This document shows, piece after piece, positions 10,175-18,634 of a stretch of DNA of 64,000 nt. Numbering within the stretch: position 1 is the first letter of the stretch; each line of letters starts with the position of its first letter. Source of the DNA: Halobacteriales archaeon QS_5_70_17 (lineage in GTDB: Archaea; Halobacteriota; Halobacteria; Halobacteriales; Haloarculaceae); assembly GCA_003021975.1 (NCBI GenBank), contig PXRR01000070.1:1-64000 (forward strand), written 5' to 3'. The position numbers and the translations under genes are program-made. The notes beneath the pieces were generated by a model that made no database searches, was not told the DNA's origin, and saw only the letters and a program-made list of their open reading frames with translations.

Positions 10175-10629
10175 TCACGCTGCGGTCACCGCCGTCCGGC
10201 CGGCGGCGCCGCGGTCAAGCGACCATCCGAGAACGCTGCCGTAGACGAGATGCAACAGCAGAGTGGCGACGGCGACTCTCGGCGTGATCGCGGTGCCGAA
10301 GAGCCCCCAGCCGAGCAGCGGGAGGACGACGACCCCCATGACGGCCCAGAGCGCGACGCCGAGGGCGAGCCCCTTGGCGGCGTCACCGGCGGGGCGAACC
10401 GTGCCAGCAGCGCCCCGAAGGTACCGCCATAGCCGAGGTGGGCGACGACCGCGGCGGCCACAACGACGGGCGTCGGCGCGCCGTCGAGCACCATCCCGAC
10501 GATCGCCTCCGGGATCGGCGCCGGCATCGGGGACAGTCCCGTCACCGTGCCGACGATCATGACCGCGGACATCGCGAGCGTCGCGAGAGCGCCGTGGCCG
10601 AACCCCAGCGCGGTTCTGTTTCCGAACAC
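10175..10629 (-). pseudogene. Small integral membrane protein (DUF6789-like), frame-disrupted
   Basis: N-half MFGNRTALGFGHGALATLAMSAVMIVGTVTG...GGTFGALLARFAPP in one frame, C-half GDAAKGLALGVALWAVMGVVVLPLLGWGLFGT...LLLHLVYGSVLGWSLD in another. The switch is consistent with loss of one C in the GCCCC run near 10392. Confidence 0.6.
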
Positions 10630-10794
10630 GGGTCACGGTTCGACCGCCGCCCGGATAAGTCCGAGACAAGGCTGCGCCAACCGGCTTTCCCCGTGTTACC
10701 TGGTTAGAGAAAAAACCGCACGTCGGCCCGCGGTCGTGTACCGCTGGCGCCACCCGCGGTGCCGTCATCCGTGCGCCGCCGGTACCCCGGATCG

Positions 10795-11181
10795 ATGCGC
10801 CGGACCGAGACCGACTGCGCCGCGGAGTGGTGTGCCGGCGACGAGTGGTGTGCGGTGACCTGCACGGCCCACCTCCTCGGGCGGAAGTGGCACCCGGTGA
10901 TCGTCCACCGCCTGCTCGACGACCCGAAGGGGTTCAGCGAGCTCGAAGACGAGATCGGCGAGGTCTCCAGCGCGGTCCTCTCGAACAGCCTCGACGACCT
11001 CGAGGAGAAGGGACTCGTCGAACGGGCGATCGTCACCGAGGAGCCCTTCCGCGTCGAGTACTCGCTGACCGAGCAGGGCGCGTCGCTGCGGCCGGTCGTT
11101 CGAGCGATGGACGAGTGGGGGACGTCGTACCTCGACGGTGCGAGCGGCGACGCCGAGGCGCGGTCGGGGCAGTGCGACTAG
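10795..11181 (+). CDS. HxlR-family winged-helix transcriptional regulator
   Basis: CTAHLLGRKWHPVIVHRLLDDPKGFSELEDEIGEVSSAVLSNSLDDLEEKGLVER. Confidence 0.88.
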   Translation: MRRTETDCAAEWCAGDEWCAVTCTAHLLGRKWHPVIVHRLLDDPKGFSELEDEIGEVSSAVLSNSLDDLEEKGLVERAIVTEEPFRVEYSLTEQGASLRPVVRAMDEWGTSYLDGASGDAEARSGQCD

Positions 11182-12005
11182 AGTGCCAGGTACGGGCCGA
11201 CCGCCAGCAGGACGCCCCCGAGGGCGACCTTCAGCCGATTTGGGTCGACGCGGTGGGCGACCCGCCAGCCAGCGAGGACGCCGGCGATCAGCGGCAGGCC
11301 GACGATCACCGCCAGCGGGATCGAGACCACCCCCTGGGCGAGGTAGCCCAGCGAGGCGAACGCCGCGATGAAGATCGACTGCACCTGCGCGACGGCGATG
11401 GCGTGGAGCATGGGGACCCCGACGAGCACGAGCGCGGGCACGGCGAGCACCGGCCCGCCCACCCCCAGTAGGCCGCTGAACCCCCCGAGGGCGAATCCGA
11501 GCCCGGCGATCTGGAGGCGGCCGCGACCGGTCGCGGCGTCGATCGAGCACAGCGGCATGAACCCGCGGCGCTCGCGGTAGACGATGACGAACCCCGTGGC
11601 GCTGGCCAGCCCCCCCAGCAGGAGGCCGAACATCGCCCGGGAGACGTGAGCGTTGGCCAGCGCGCCGGCGATCGCGCCGGCGACGCTCGCGGCGCTGATG
11701 ACGACCGTGAGCGTCCGGTTGCCGTCCGTCGCGAGTTCCCCCGAACGGACGTACGCCAGCGTGCCCACGATCCCCGTCGCGACGAAGACCGCCTGGGCGG
11801 TCCCGGCGATGGCGCCCGGCGAGAGCGGGGTGAGCGCGTAGAGCGCGACCGTCAGGAAGATGCCGCCCGGACCGATCGTCGTAATGCCGACCCCGGCGAA
11901 CAGGGCGATGGCGACGAGCGCGATCAGGACCGTCGATTCGACGGGGAGGGCGGACTGTGAGACGAACGGGAGCGTCGAGGCCGGGGCTGGGGCTATCGGG
12001 GACAT
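11178..12005 (-). CDS. TauE/SafE-family sulfite exporter-like membrane protein
   Basis: About 8 TM; GVGITTIGPGGIFLTVALYAL, GFALGGFSGLLGVGGPVLAVPALVLVGVP. Confidence 0.85.
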   Translation of the reverse strand: MSPIAPAPASTLPFVSQSALPVESTVLIALVAIALFAGVGITTIGPGGIFLTVALYALTPLSPGAIAGTAQAVFVATGIVGTLAYVRSGELATDGNRTLTVVISAASVAGAIAGALANAHVSRAMFGLLLGGLASATGFVIVYRERRGFMPLCSIDAATGRGRLQIAGLGFALGGFSGLLGVGGPVLAVPALVLVGVPMLHAIAVAQVQSIFIAAFASLGYLAQGVVSIPLAVIVGLPLIAGVLAGWRVAHRVDPNRLKVALGGVLLAVGPYLAL

Positions 12006-12150
12006 GGTCGTGCGTGATCACTCCGTCGGCGGACGGCGGCGGGCGGCGAGGGAATCCGTCCTGCGCTGCCAGTGAGCGGAGAATGAAGTCGGGGTAATTG
12101 AAGGTGGCGGCTCAGGCTATAGGGTGGAAGCCGAAACGGGGACTACAGAG

Positions 12151-13395
12151 TCAGAGCCATACGACGATCTGGTCGTAGAGGCTCCGGGCGGTCAGGAACG
12201 ACATCACGAACATCAGCCCCGTGACGACGGCGAACCCGACGCGCATCCAGAGGGGATGGTCGAAGAACTTCCGGTTGGCGAAGTACAGCGCCAGCGCGGT
12301 GATCGGCAGCCCGATCACGCCGTTGACGCCCGGCATGACGATCCCGAGGCGGACTGGCGTCATCTCGGTGAACTCCAGCAGGAGGATCGCGAAGGTGACC
12401 GACAGGACGATCAGTCCCTCCACGGCGCGGCGGAACGCCTTGTCGCCGAAGACGGTCTTGCGACCCCACGCCTGCGGGATCATGAACCCGGCGCCGAACA
12501 GCGTCCCGGTCGCCGAGGAAAACGACGCCAGGAACACTGCAAGGACGAAGACGGTCACGGCGGCGGGGCCGAGGACCGCCTGCAGGGGCTCGCCCGGACT
12601 CGTGAGCGTCGGCGTCACGCCCGACTCGAGCGTCATCGCCGAGACGGCGATGACCGCCATGCTGAGCAGGATGACGAAGCTGATCCCGACGAGGTTGTCC
12701 CGTCGGTAGGGCGCCATGTCGGTCCAGTCCTTCGAGGGTTGTATGCTCGACTGGATAAAGAAGTTCGGGTAGTAGACCGTCGTCCCGAGCAGCGAGACGA
12801 CCATCGCCATGTACCCCAGTTCCGTCGAGAGGACCGGCTTGAACCCCTCGACCACCTGCCCGATGGGGAGGTCGAGGCCCGCGACCAACACGAGGTAGAT
12901 AGCGAATACGGTAATGATGATCGCCATGATCGCGGCCTCAATGCGGTCGTAGACGCGGAGTTCGACGAGCGAGACGCCGATCCCCGCGGTGAGGATGATG
13001 CCCAGATAGACATTGTTCAGGGGCGTCAGCCAGGCGAGCGCGGCACCGCCGACGGCGTAGTTCGCGATGGCCCAGAAATGCATCACGAAGGCGATGAGCA
13101 CCGACAGCGCCTTCGCGGGGGTCGACCCGATCGCCGACGCGATGTACTCCATGAGTGGTTCGTCGATCGTGGCGAGCCGCCCCGACATTTCGTGCATGCT
13201 CAGGTCGACGAACAGTGCCAGCGGCATCGTCCAGAGGAGCGCGAAGCCGAACTGCGCCCCCGTGTTCGAGAGGATGTACACCGATCCGGCCCCGAACACG
13301 TTCGCGGAAAACAGGAGGCCGAGCCCGTAGGACTCGACGAAGTCCTTTGACTGTTCGACTGGTAGCCAGGAGGGATACTTGTATTCCGAACTCAT
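12151..13395 (-). CDS. Divergent NRAMP/SLC11-like membrane transporter
   Basis: NRAMP fold signatures GLLFSANVFGAGSVYILSNTGAQFGFALLW and LGTTVYYPNFFIQSSIQ at the TM1 and TM6 positions; about 11 TM. Confidence 0.75.
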   Translation of the reverse strand: MSSEYKYPSWLPVEQSKDFVESYGLGLLFSANVFGAGSVYILSNTGAQFGFALLWTMPLALFVDLSMHEMSGRLATIDEPLMEYIASAIGSTPAKALSVLIAFVMHFWAIANYAVGGAALAWLTPLNNVYLGIILTAGIGVSLVELRVYDRIEAAIMAIIITVFAIYLVLVAGLDLPIGQVVEGFKPVLSTELGYMAMVVSLLGTTVYYPNFFIQSSIQPSKDWTDMAPYRRDNLVGISFVILLSMAVIAVSAMTLESGVTPTLTSPGEPLQAVLGPAAVTVFVLAVFLASFSSATGTLFGAGFMIPQAWGRKTVFGDKAFRRAVEGLIVLSVTFAILLLEFTEMTPVRLGIVMPGVNGVIGLPITALALYFANRKFFDHPLWMRVGFAVVTGLMFVMSFLTARSLYDQIVVWL

Positions 13396-13613
13396 CGGGT
13401 TGTCTCCGTTCCGTCCGAGTCAGTCGCGTGGCGTCCCATCATGTGTGGTTACTCCGACCCGTTGCGTCATACATCGGGTTCGAGGGTACCTGTTGGGCTT
13501 GTTTCTGCAGGCAGAGCGCCGTTTTGTCCGCTCGCTACGGTCGGGTTCCAACCGTTCACGGCTGCTGATGATGACGCTGTCCTGTCGTGTTCGCCGGGGG
13601 CCCCCGACGGGAC

Positions 13614-14036
13614 TCACTTGACGACCGTGACCGGCACCGGAGCGCGTCGAGCGACCGTCTCTGCGACGCTCCCGAACAGGAGCCGCCGCAGCCCCGTGCG
13701 GCCGCTCGTACCGACGACAACGGCGTCGACGTCGTTGTCCTCGGCGTAGTCGACGACCGTCGCCGCCGGTGTGCCCGGTCGTCGGACCGTCCGAACGTCG
13801 GCGACGCCGCCGGTCTCGCGGACTATCCGCTCGGCCGCGTGCAGATCGGAGTCCCCCCCGTCGGCCCGCAGGTCGCCGCCGACGTCCAGCGGGGCGTCCG
13901 AGAGAGCACACCCCTTCGGGGAGAGCGGGTCGACCACCGAGAGTACCGTCACCCGCTCCTCGCGGTCCTCGACGGCGTGCCGGAGCGCGCGCTCGGCCGG
14001 GGGCGATCCGTCGAACGGCACCAGCACGCGGTCCAT
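13614..14036 (-). CDS. UspA-family universal stress protein
   Basis: MDRVLVPFDGSPPAERALRHAVE...VDAVVVGTSGRTGLRRLLFGSVAETVARRAPVPVTVV. Confidence 0.95.
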   Translation of the reverse strand: MDRVLVPFDGSPPAERALRHAVEDREERVTVLSVVDPLSPKGCALSDAPLDVGGDLRADGGDSDLHAAERIVRETGGVADVRTVRRPGTPAATVVDYAEDNDVDAVVVGTSGRTGLRRLLFGSVAETVARRAPVPVTVVK

Positions 14037-14214
14037 CGACTGAACTGTGAAGGATCATTAGGAAAAGGGTTTGGCTTGAACACGCCACCGCTTGCGGCGC
14101 AGAAGCGACCACTGAACGGCGCCGTTTTTCCCCGGGACTCGCTACGGCGCCGTCCCGATGGCCCTCCGCTGGGAAGGCACAACGCATTTGCGCGCGTGCG
14201 CATATCTCGGTCCC

Positions 14215-15531
14215 ATGACGGGAGTCACGCGGAAGGCGGCGCTGGCGGCGATCGCACCCCTGGTCGTGCTCGGAGCGGTCGCCCTCGAGGTCGTCTCCTA
14301 TCTCGCGCTCAGGCGGTACGGACAGGGAATCGACGGGATGTCGACGGTCGCCTGGGAGGAGTTCCCCGAGATTACGCCGGAACTGCTCGAGAAGTTCTCT
14401 AGTTTCGACGCCCGGCTCGGCTGGTCCCCCCAGCCCAACACGAAAAAGCGGAAAGACACCGGCGACCACCTGCCCGGCGAGGAACTGGAGACGGTCGTCG
14501 AGTACTCGACCGACGAGTACGGCAGCCGGATCTCGCAGCGCGAGCGGGACCCCGACGCCGACGTCACCCTCTCGACGTACGGCGACTCCTACTGCTTCTG
14601 TCGCGGGGTGAACGACGACGAGACGATCCAGCACTACCTCTCCGAGCGGCTGGACACCCACGTGAGTAACTACGGCGGCGGCAACTACGGCTTCGACCAG
14701 GCGCTGATGCGCCTCGAGCGCAAGTACCCCGAGGACCCCACGGACTACGTCGCGGTCATCGTCACCGCGTCCTCGATGGCGCGGATCCTCAGCGTCTGGA
14801 AGCACTACCAGGAGTTCGGCAACGTCCTCGCGGTGAAACCCCGCTACACGCTCGAAGACGGCGAACTCGAGCGACTGTCCAACCCCATCGACGAGAAAGA
14901 CGACATGCTCGACCTGGAGTCCCGCGCCGAGACGCTGCGGGCCGAGGACCACCACTACGACCCCTGGTTCCTGTCGCACCTCGCCGGGTTCCCGTACACG
15001 TCGTCGTTCCTCCAGTACCCCGACCAGGTGCGGTACGCGCTGTACGGGGCGCTGACCGACCTGGAGTCCCGCTACGACGTCTCGGTTCCGGGGATCGACG
15101 CCGGGGCGCGGCTCGCGGAGGCCGACACCGCCCTCGAGAAGCCCAAGGTCGACTACCACGACGACCTCTACGACGAGGAGAGCGACCTGTTCGAGGCGCT
15201 CGTCGGCGAGTTCGTCGACTACGCCGACGAGCAGGAGTTCACCCCCGTGTTCGTCATGGTCCAGCAGCTCCGGTACGCCAAGTTCGGACCGGAGGACAGG
15301 CCCATCTACGGCGACCTGCTCGGTCGCCTCGACGAGCGGTACGACGACCTGCAGACCGTCGACATGGCCGAGCGCCTGACGCCCGACGACGGCGACGTGG
15401 AGTCGCTGTACGTCCGCCGCGGCGAGGGGGGTCACTACAGTCCCCAGACCAACGAGCGGATCGCCGAGGTACTGCTCGAGGAGGCCGTCGAGGAGGACGT
15501 CGGCGAGAAGTCGACGGCGAGCCACGACTGA
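14215..15531 (+). CDS. Membrane-anchored SGNH/GDSL-like hydrolase
   Basis: N-terminal TM; STYGDSYCFCRGV (GDS block), NYGGGNYGFDQAL, C-terminal GEGGHYSPQTNERIAEVLL (block V-like His). Confidence 0.65.
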   Translation: MTGVTRKAALAAIAPLVVLGAVALEVVSYLALRRYGQGIDGMSTVAWEEFPEITPELLEKFSSFDARLGWSPQPNTKKRKDTGDHLPGEELETVVEYSTDEYGSRISQRERDPDADVTLSTYGDSYCFCRGVNDDETIQHYLSERLDTHVSNYGGGNYGFDQALMRLERKYPEDPTDYVAVIVTASSMARILSVWKHYQEFGNVLAVKPRYTLEDGELERLSNPIDEKDDMLDLESRAETLRAEDHHYDPWFLSHLAGFPYTSSFLQYPDQVRYALYGALTDLESRYDVSVPGIDAGARLAEADTALEKPKVDYHDDLYDEESDLFEALVGEFVDYADEQEFTPVFVMVQQLRYAKFGPEDRPIYGDLLGRLDERYDDLQTVDMAERLTPDDGDVESLYVRRGEGGHYSPQTNERIAEVLLEEAVEEDVGEKSTASHD

Positions 15532-15619
15532 CGCGACGGCCGGACGGCGACCGGTTCGCCGCCCGATCCACTCCGCCCCGACCGGGGGTTTCTTGCGGCG
15601 CGCCCGCTACCCGGAGGCC

Positions 15620-16096
15620 ATGACGCGACGCGAGCGGATCGCCGGCGGCGGCGCCGCTGGCGCGGCCGCGTGGCTGCTCGGCTACTCCATCACGTACCTC
15701 GCCGCCGCCGACAGAGTCGAGCGCAACGCCCACTTCGCCGACGTGCGAGTACGGGGTATGGGGGGCGCGCGGACGTTCGACCTGCTCTCGCGGGCCGGCA
15801 GCCAGGCGGACCTGCTCTACCTCCTGCCCCCGCTGGCCCTGCTGGCGGCCGGCGCGGTCGCCGCCGCCGGAGTGCGGACGCCCCGGGCCGGCGCGATCGG
15901 CGGGGCGGCCACGACCGCCGGCTACCTCCTCGCGACCGTCGCCGCCGCGCTGGTCTCGAACCACGAGTTCGGGGGCGGCATCGCCGCCGGCGTCCCCCTC
16001 GGACCGGCGCTGCTCCTCGCCGGGGTCGCCTACCCGCTGGTCTTCGGGACCGCCGGCGGAGCGGCGGTCGCCGCGGTGCGGGCGGGGCTCAGGTGA
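15620..16096 (+). CDS. Conserved membrane protein (DUF7978-like)
   Basis: MTRRERIAGGGAAGAAAWLLGYSITYLAAADRVERN..., 4 predicted TM helices; family name uncertain. Confidence 0.65.
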   Translation: MTRRERIAGGGAAGAAAWLLGYSITYLAAADRVERNAHFADVRVRGMGGARTFDLLSRAGSQADLLYLLPPLALLAAGAVAAAGVRTPRAGAIGGAATTAGYLLATVAAALVSNHEFGGGIAAGVPLGPALLLAGVAYPLVFGTAGGAAVAAVRAGLR

Positions 16097-16619
16097 GGTC
16101 CCGGGCGACCATCTCCCCCCACGGCTCGAACCCGTGGCGCTCGTAGAACGCGCGGGCGCGCTCGTTGTCCGGGCCGACGTCGAGCAGCAGGCGATCCAGC
16201 GGGAGCTCCTGCCCGCGGGCGTGCTCGACGGCCGCATCGATCAGCGCGTCGGCCGACCCCGTCCCCCGGAGGTCGGGCGCGAGGTACAGTTCGTTCAGGA
16301 CCGCCCCGTCCCAGATCATCGCGAAGTCGGCCGGCAGGACGAACGCGTAACCGACGACGCCGGCCGGTGCGTCGGCCGCCTCCGGAACCTCGCCGTCCCC
16401 CTCGCAGACGACCACGCAGTCCGGTTCCCGGTCGACGCAGTCGGCGACCCACGCTCGGTAGCGCTCGCGGTACTCGGCGGTGAGTTTCCCCTCGTAGCGG
16501 TCGGCCTTGGCCCCGTCTCCGGCGGCGAGTTCCCGCTCGAACGCCCGCTTGCACGTCCACAGGCCGGACCAGTCAGTCGTCGGATCGTACGGTCGGACCG
16601 TCCCGTCGGTCGCGTCCAT
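16089..16619 (-). CDS. GNAT-family N-acetyltransferase
   Basis: MDATDGTVRPYDPTTDWSGLW...LNELYLAPDLRGTGSADALIDAAVEHARG...NERARAFYERHGFEPWGE. Confidence 0.88.
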   Translation of the reverse strand: MDATDGTVRPYDPTTDWSGLWTCKRAFERELAAGDGAKADRYEGKLTAEYRERYRAWVADCVDREPDCVVVCEGDGEVPEAADAPAGVVGYAFVLPADFAMIWDGAVLNELYLAPDLRGTGSADALIDAAVEHARGQELPLDRLLLDVGPDNERARAFYERHGFEPWGEMVARDLT

Positions 16620-16642
16620 GCCGTCGCGCTCGCGCGCCCGCC

Positions 16643-17314
16643 TCAAAGGTTTCCCAGGTCCCCCTCCCCGCGGTCCGAGTACCTGCGAGCGTCCAGCGCC
16701 CGCCCCGCGAGCGCGATCAGCGAGGTGACGACCAGCAGGAGCTGCCACCCCGAGCGGACGACCGGGAAGACGCGGTCGACCTCCTCCGGTTCGGCTCCTC
16801 GGGTCGGGTCGACGCCGCTCGGGACGTGGACCTCGTCGGTCGAGCCGACCCGCCCGGCGTCGACCTCACCGCTCCCGAACTCGACGAACGTCTGGACCCA
16901 CCCGCGTCGCGTCGAGTACTCCAGGCCGCCGTTCAGCCGGTAGAACTGGTCGTGGACCGGGTACAGCGGGTTCGCGCCGCCGACGAACAGGTCCAGTCCG
17001 ATGCCGGCGACCGCGTACGCGAGGAGACAGACCCACGCGACGCGGACTCCGGCCGCGCCCCAGCGGTCGCGGAGCCGCGACCGCTCCCTGACGCGCGCGT
17101 CGTAGTGGACCAGCGCCGCCAGCGCGAGGGGGATCAGGAACGTGTGCAACAGGGCGCGGTGGGTCCCCGGGAGGAGGAAGCCGCCGAGGACGTCCAGGTC
17201 GGGGACGACCGCGGCCCCGAGGACGGCCGCGACCGACCGGCGGGAGAACGCCGGGCCGAGCAGGGCCGCCGCGAGCAGCCCGGCGAGCGCGCAGTGGACG
17301 ACGGTCGATGGCAT
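16643..17314 (-). CDS. Metal-dependent hydrolase-like membrane protein (YdjM/DUF457 type)
   Basis: MPSTVVHCALAGLLAAALLGP...AAVVPDLDVLGGFLLPGTHRALLHTFLIPL. Confidence 0.75.
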   Translation of the reverse strand: MPSTVVHCALAGLLAAALLGPAFSRRSVAAVLGAAVVPDLDVLGGFLLPGTHRALLHTFLIPLALAALVHYDARVRERSRLRDRWGAAGVRVAWVCLLAYAVAGIGLDLFVGGANPLYPVHDQFYRLNGGLEYSTRRGWVQTFVEFGSGEVDAGRVGSTDEVHVPSGVDPTRGAEPEEVDRVFPVVRSGWQLLLVVTSLIALAGRALDARRYSDRGEGDLGNL

Positions 17315-17404
17315 ACCGGCGAGTACGCGGGGGGAACAATGGACGTTCCGGCGGGGATCCCCGCCCGGTCTCGAACCCGGGAGGCGGTCGGGACCTGTCG
17401 GCGG

Positions 17405-18547
17405 TCACAGTTCGTCGAGCTTCCGGAGGAGCTGGCCGCGGTACTGCTCGTCGCTGTGGATGCCTTTCATCTCGATGACGTTGCGCTCGAGCTTGTCGAG
17501 CGCGACCCGGAATCCCGACTCGGCGCCGTAGCCCTCGCCGGAGCCGGCGACCTGCCCCCGGTTGGTCCGCAGGCGGATCTGGCAGTGGATCAGGGGCGTC
17601 CCGCGGAGCTTCTCGCGGTGTTTCTGAAAGCGGACGTGGGCGTGCTGGACGGACATGCGCTGGTACTTCTGGACGACCTGCTCGATGCTCTGGCGGATCT
17701 CGTCGCGGGTGATCGTATCCAGCAGGTCGATGTTGGTGATCTGGACGTCCATGTGCTCCTCCTCGGTGTAGGTGAGCGCCCGGAGGACGTCGGTCTTCGT
17801 GAGGATGCCCGCCGGCAGCGAGTCGTCGTGGGTGGGGGTGACCACCAGCCCGGAGTAGTCGTACTCGAACATGGTCTCGACCGCCTCCCGGACGGTGTCG
17901 CTCAGTTCGACGGTGATCACCGGACTGGACATCTCGTCGTAGACCGGCAGGTCGAGCACGCGCTCGATATCGCCGGCGCGGTCGCCCTGGGTCGCCTTCG
18001 ACATGTTGCGGACGGCCACGTCGACGATGTCGTGGGTCGTGACCATCCCCGTCAGCTGGCCGTCGTCGTCGACCACCGGGAGCCGGGAGATGCCGTTCTC
18101 CCGGAGGAGGTTGATCGCCCGCCCGAGGTGGGTATCCTCGGTGACGGTGACGATGCTGTCCGTGTAGATCTGCTCGACGGTGAGCACCTCGAGGTTCTCG
18201 ACGACGGCCTCGAGGATGGCGTCGGCCGTGACGATCCCCCAGAGGTCGCCGTCCTCGAAGACGGGCGCCAGCTTCGTGCCCCCTTCGACGAGCATCCGGG
18301 CGACCTCGCGGATCCCGTCGGTCAACCCGATCTTGGGCGCCGACGTGGTCATCGCACCCGCCTTGGCGTCGTCCTCGACGTGGGACTGGAGGAGCTGCTG
18401 TTGGGTGATGACGCCGTCGTACTGGCTGTCGTTGGTGACGATGACCCCCCTCGGGTTCTCGTGTTCGAAAATCGACCGGACCTTCGAGAGGCGCTCGTCG
18501 GCGTCGACCTCGACGTACTCCCGGGTCGCGATGTCTGCGATATCCAT
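17405..18547 (-). CDS. CBS-domain protein with HPF/RaiA-like C-terminal ribosome-associated domain
   Basis: Four CBS repeats (VIVTNDSQYDGVITQQQLL, APVFEDGDLWGIVTADAIL, LPVVDDDGQLTGMVTTHDIV, LVVTPTHDDSLPAGILTKTDVL) followed by MDVQITNIDLLDTITRDEIRQSIEQVVQKYQRM...HCQIRLRTNRGQVAGSGEGYGAESGFRVALDKLERNVIEMKG. Confidence 0.85.
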   Translation of the reverse strand: MDIADIATREYVEVDADERLSKVRSIFEHENPRGVIVTNDSQYDGVITQQQLLQSHVEDDAKAGAMTTSAPKIGLTDGIREVARMLVEGGTKLAPVFEDGDLWGIVTADAILEAVVENLEVLTVEQIYTDSIVTVTEDTHLGRAINLLRENGISRLPVVDDDGQLTGMVTTHDIVDVAVRNMSKATQGDRAGDIERVLDLPVYDEMSSPVITVELSDTVREAVETMFEYDYSGLVVTPTHDDSLPAGILTKTDVLRALTYTEEEHMDVQITNIDLLDTITRDEIRQSIEQVVQKYQRMSVQHAHVRFQKHREKLRGTPLIHCQIRLRTNRGQVAGSGEGYGAESGFRVALDKLERNVIEMKGIHSDEQYRGQLLRKLDEL

Positions 18548-18634
18548 TGCTCTCTCCGTTCGTACTTCCGCGGCGGTGATTAAGAAGGTTGGCGACCCCG
18601 GATCGCCCCCGACGGTTCCCGCGACGCTCTCGCG

